Shown: one piece after another, positions 61,363 through 64,000 of the stretch
How the letters are laid out: each line of letters opens with the position of its first letter
How positions within the stretch are numbered: the stretch's first letter is position 1
Source: JBFGJH01 sp041586155
GTDB lineage: Bacteria; Actinomycetota; Acidimicrobiia; Spongiisociales; JAENVV01
Reading direction: 5' to 3'
Assembly: GCA_041586155.1 (NCBI GenBank)
Contig: JBFHAT010000001.1
Location: 111,109-175,108, forward strand
DNA length: 64,000 bases
The notes under the pieces: generated by a model
Databases searched by the model: none
What the model saw: the letters and a program-made list of their open reading frames with translations, nothing else
Told to the model about the DNA's origin: nothing
Made by a program: the position numbers and the translations under genes

Positions 61363-62634
61363 TTGAGCGGCCTAGGCTCGTCTGGTGGAGGAACACCGAT
61401 TCGCCGCCTGCTGCCACTCGTGATCCTGACCAGTGCCTGTCTCGCGTCCTCCTCGACGTCGACGATCCCTGGGCCTACCGTCGAGTCCGTCCCGGCAACC
61501 ACAGCGACCTCGCCAGCGCCCGACTTCACGGCGACGGTCGATCTCACCTCGTTGGGGGGACGGCTGGCGGTTGCAGGCGAAACGGTCACCGTGATGGACC
61601 CCGACGGAGACGGACCGATAGAGGTGTTTCCGCAAGGAGCGGGCAGCCAGCCGACATGGTCGCCGGACGGCAGCCGGCTGGCGTTCAGTGCGGTTCGCGA
61701 CGGCGCCCCGGTCGTGGGAGTGGTCGAACCCGGTTCAGAGCCGGCCTTCATCGTCGCCCCATTCCCGGCGTTCTACTTCCACTGGAGTCCGGACGGACGG
61801 CAGATCGCGTTTCTCGGCAATGGCGCCCAGGGTCTCGTGTCGCTCGCCGTCGCCGCAATCGACGACGATGCGGCGACCATGGTCGACGAGGGGACGCCGT
61901 ACTACTTCGACTGGGCACCCGACAGCAGCACGATGTTCGCCCATGTGGGTGGCACCGAGACGAGACTGGTGCCGCCGACTGGTCCGCCGGAAGCGGTGGA
62001 AGCCAACAGTGGCCTCTACCAGGCGCCGCAATGGACCGAACGCGGCGTCCTGCAGTTGATCACGCAGCCCGGAACCATCTCCGCCCGCGGCGCACGCCTG
62101 CGGGCCCAAACGGTGCAGACACTCGTGTGGGGCGAGCTCGACGAGCCACACGACGACGTGGTCGAGATCGAGGGTCTCGGCGCCTTCGAGGCGGCCGGTC
62201 GGCGGATCGCATTCTCCGACTCCACCGACCCGCCCACACGTGGCGGTCTCAGCGTCATCGACGGCGACGTGCTCGAAGAGGTGACCACTGGTCCGGTGCT
62301 CGTGTTCGAGTGGAGTCCCGACGGCCGGCGACTGTTGTACCTCGAAGCGGTGAGCTCGGGGGCGATACCCACCACGCGCTGGTCGGTGTGGCAGGACGGC
62401 GAGATCGTGACCTTCGGCGGCTTCACGCCGTCGCTCGTATCGCTCGCTGCCTATTTCCCGTTCTGGGACCAGTACTCCCGCAGCTTGACTCTGTGGTCCC
62501 CCGACGGCGAGGCATTCGTGTACTCGGCGCTCGATACCGAAACCGGCGAGTCGAACATCGTGGTGCAGCCGGTCGAAGATGGGGCGCCACCCGTGAATCT
62601 CGGGCCGGGAGGCTGGGCATCATGGTCGAGCTGA
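61363..62634 (+). CDS. WD40/TolB-like beta-propeller lipoprotein
   Basis: A protein of about 423 residues with a hydrophobic signal and lipobox (LVILTSAC at about residues 19-26), then a Thr/Ser/Pro linker and a beta-propeller of TolB-like repeats (QPTWSPDGSRLAFSAV, FHWSPDGRQIAFLG, FEWSPDGRRLLYLE, LWSPDGEAFVYSA). The first possible start is a TTG at 61363 with no ribosome-binding site; a GGAGGA just before an ATT seven codons before the hydrophobic part is suspicious, so the start is uncertain. Its end overlaps the next start by 13 bases. Confidence 0.78.
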   Translation: MSGLGSSGGGTPIRRLLPLVILTSACLASSSTSTIPGPTVESVPATTATSPAPDFTATVDLTSLGGRLAVAGETVTVMDPDGDGPIEVFPQGAGSQPTWSPDGSRLAFSAVRDGAPVVGVVEPGSEPAFIVAPFPAFYFHWSPDGRQIAFLGNGAQGLVSLAVAAIDDDAATMVDEGTPYYFDWAPDSSTMFAHVGGTETRLVPPTGPPEAVEANSGLYQAPQWTERGVLQLITQPGTISARGARLRAQTVQTLVWGELDEPHDDVVEIEGLGAFEAAGRRIAFSDSTDPPTRGGLSVIDGDVLEEVTTGPVLVFEWSPDGRRLLYLEAVSSGAIPTTRWSVWQDGEIVTFGGFTPSLVSLAAYFPFWDQYSRSLTLWSPDGEAFVYSALDTETGESNIVVQPVEDGAPPVNLGPGGWASWSS

Positions 62635-63284
62635 ACCGCCTCGACGAGCCGGATGCCGCCATCGTTCTCGTCGGCGGCGACCCCGTCGATGTCTCGATCA
62701 CCGACGACCTCCCGGACTGCGCATTCGTCATTGCGGCAGACTCCGGTCTGCACCAGGCCGAGATCCTCGGGCTCGAGCCGGATCTGATCATCGGTGATCT
62801 CGATTCGGTATCGGCTGCCGCCCTGGCGAGGGCCGAAGGGATCCCCATCGAGCAACATCCGCCGGAGAAGGATCGCACGGACCTGGAGCTGGCGCTCGAT
62901 GCCGTCCGCCGGCTGGATGTCGAACGCGCCGTTGTGGTGGGCGGCGGCGGCGGTCGCCTCGACCACTTCTTGGTCAACGCCGCGGTCCTCCGCGACCCGG
63001 CCCTCGCCGGCATGCGAATCGAATGGTTCGCCAACGGCGCCCATGTCTACCTGGTACGGCACGAGACCACCCTCCATGGCGCGCCAGGTGACCTCGTGTC
63101 GCTGCTGGCCGTCGACGGCCCCGCCACCGGCGTCACCACGTACGGACTCAAATGGGAGATGCTGGAGGCGACCCTGGAGCCCACCTCCGGCAAGGGCATC
63201 TCGAACGTCTTCCTTCGTCCAGTCGTGTCGGTGAGCGTCGAGCAGGGGGCCCTCCTCGCGATCCTGCCGGCCGGGGGCTCCTGA
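62622..63284 (+). CDS. Thiamine diphosphokinase
   Basis: Pyrophosphorylates thiamine to thiamine diphosphate; 220 residues. IAADSGLHQAEILGLEPDLIIGDLDSVS and HPPEKDRTDLELALD are the family's nucleotide-binding motifs, and GGGGGRLDHFLVN and a C-terminal GKGISNVFL follow. GGGAGG at 62607-62612 precedes the ATG at 62622. A much longer open frame upstream is out of frame with its neighbours' coding and is not the gene. Confidence 0.92.
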   Translation: MVELNRLDEPDAAIVLVGGDPVDVSITDDLPDCAFVIAADSGLHQAEILGLEPDLIIGDLDSVSAAALARAEGIPIEQHPPEKDRTDLELALDAVRRLDVERAVVVGGGGGRLDHFLVNAAVLRDPALAGMRIEWFANGAHVYLVRHETTLHGAPGDLVSLLAVDGPATGVTTYGLKWEMLEATLEPTSGKGISNVFLRPVVSVSVEQGALLAILPAGGS

Positions 63285-63288
63285 GGCG

Positions 63289-64000
63289 TCAGTTGCGAGG
63301 AACGTCCTTCCACGGCACGTCTTTGTCGATGCGAGGCTCCCCGGGCAGGCCCAGCACCCGTTCGCCCAAGATGTTGCGAAGGACTTCGGACGTGCCGCCC
63401 TCGATGGAGTTTGCCCTCGCTCGCAGGAACGTCCGTTGCGCAGGCCCCGCGTTGAGCGGAGAGTCGGTAGGACGCTCCATCCGATAGCCACCCGGGAAGA
63501 GCAACGCCTCGGCGCCGAGCAGCTCCATCGTGAACTCGGTGACCTTTTTGTTCAGCTCCGCCCACTGCAGCTTCCCTGTCGACCCTTCCGGACCGGGAGT
63601 GCCTTTGCTTCGATTCTCGGCGGCGCGCAAGTTCGTCAGCCGCATGGCCTCGGCCTCGCACCACAAGCGCATCAGACGGTCGCGTAGCACCGGGTCGCCG
63701 TCTCCTTTGGCGGCATACAAAGCAACAGCCTGTCCGATCGCTCCGGATCCGCGGGGCGTCACATTGGACCCGATGGCAACTCGCTCGTTCATGAGCGTCG
63801 CCATCGCCACTCTCCAGCCGTCGCCGATCTCGCCGATCCGGTTGCCGTCCGGCACCCGAACATCGGTGAAGTACACCTCGTTGAACTCGGCATCGCCTGT
63901 GATCTGGTACAGCGGCCGGACCTCGACGCCGGGAGATTCCATGTCGACCACGAAATAGGTGATGCCGCGATGTTTGGGCACGTCTGGGTCGGTCCGAGCG
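63289..64000 (-). CDS. Acyl-CoA dehydrogenase (5' end off window)
   Basis: C-terminal 236 codons of an acyl-CoA dehydrogenase. The reading frame continues through base 64000 (...ARTDPDVPKHRGITYFVVDM), so the start lies outside. The middle-domain FNEVYFTDVRVPDGNRIGEIGDGW and the C-terminal helices GTSEVLRNILGERVLGLP are typical. Catalytic Glu is probably in the E-G-G segment (SIEGGTSEVLR). Substrate chain is unknown. Stop at 63289 is 4 bases from the thiamine kinase end. Confidence 0.92.
   Translation of the reverse strand, partial: ARTDPDVPKHRGITYFVVDMESPGVEVRPLYQITGDAEFNEVYFTDVRVPDGNRIGEIGDGWRVAMATLMNERVAIGSNVTPRGSGAIGQAVALYAAKGDGDPVLRDRLMRLWCEAEAMRLTNLRAAENRSKGTPGPEGSTGKLQWAELNKKVTEFTMELLGAEALLFPGGYRMERPTDSPLNAGPAQRTFLRARANSIEGGTSEVLRNILGERVLGLPGEPRIDKDVPWKDVPRN

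Noticed and set aside
61185..62621. In-frame upstream extension of the thiamine kinase frame
   Set aside because: It runs out of frame through the beta-propeller gene and opposite pfkA; the GGGAGG site and ATG at 62622 define the real start.

Overview
The window looks like a compact piece of chromosome from a high-G+C actinobacterium, most plausibly of class Acidimicrobiia (inferred, not proven). Support comes from the gene order recG-rsmD-coaD-(SepIVA-like)-yceD-rpmF-plsX-rnc-mutM-smc, an InhA-type enoyl-ACP reductase, an AdnAB-type helicase-nuclease pair, SLH domains and frequent ATGA/GTGA/TGATG start-stop overlaps. I see no tRNA or rRNA gene, insertion sequence, prophage or CRISPR array.

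Layout. 1-10600 (minus): housekeeping operon from recG down to smc, which runs off the left edge. 10726-11427 (plus): rpmB, a degenerate cold-shock-like protein and a stand-alone AsnC ligand domain. 11437-14826 (minus): hydrolase, a Mur ligase with a membrane domain in place of the usual substrate domain, and a Ddl ligase. 14996-16768: membrane/GAF histidine kinase. 16779-19382 (minus): fabI, small proteins, ybaK and a PH-SHOCT protein. 19383-20231: about 850 bases without a credible gene, holding a cluster of hairpins whose minus-strand RNA would carry C(UUCG)G loops. 20232-22340 (minus): RecB-like nuclease and glutamate dehydrogenase. 22423-24813: small proteins, a Bax-inhibitor-1 protein, a GNAT acetyltransferase and two tracts of 16-bp tandem repeats.

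24832-30872 (plus): AdnA/AdnB-like helicase-nuclease pair, then dtd, plsB, and a B12-binding/radical SAM gene whose apparent stop is an in-frame TGA. Reading through that TGA gives a C-U-A-E-P tail, so it is probably a selenoprotein; this is the most striking item in the window. 35098-42735: a sensorless hybrid histidine kinase, an SLH-CapA fusion, a DUF1992 protein, a DUF427 protein, a zinc-ribbon protein and a UvrD/HRDC helicase with an unknown N-terminal domain.

42736-54673 (minus): an eight-gene, mostly overlapping operon (secreted protein, ABC ATPase and permease, Gly/Gln-rich coiled-coil membrane protein, MoxR, DUF58, two VWA membrane proteins), resembling a Bat-type MoxR/VWA system joined to an ABC exporter. 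54836-56847 (plus): pilT coupled to two tandem paralogues of unknown function. 56851-64000: NfuA-like scaffold, ATP-grasp ligase, malQ, pfkA, a beta-propeller lipoprotein, thiamine pyrophosphokinase and a partial acyl-CoA dehydrogenase.

Cooperation. The first operon combines DNA repair, lipid and CoA synthesis, ribosome parts and chromosome segregation. The murF/ddl trio points to envelope precursor synthesis. AdnAB, RecG, UvrD and the RecB-like nuclease cover recombination and repair. MalQ and PfkA handle glycan breakdown and glycolysis.
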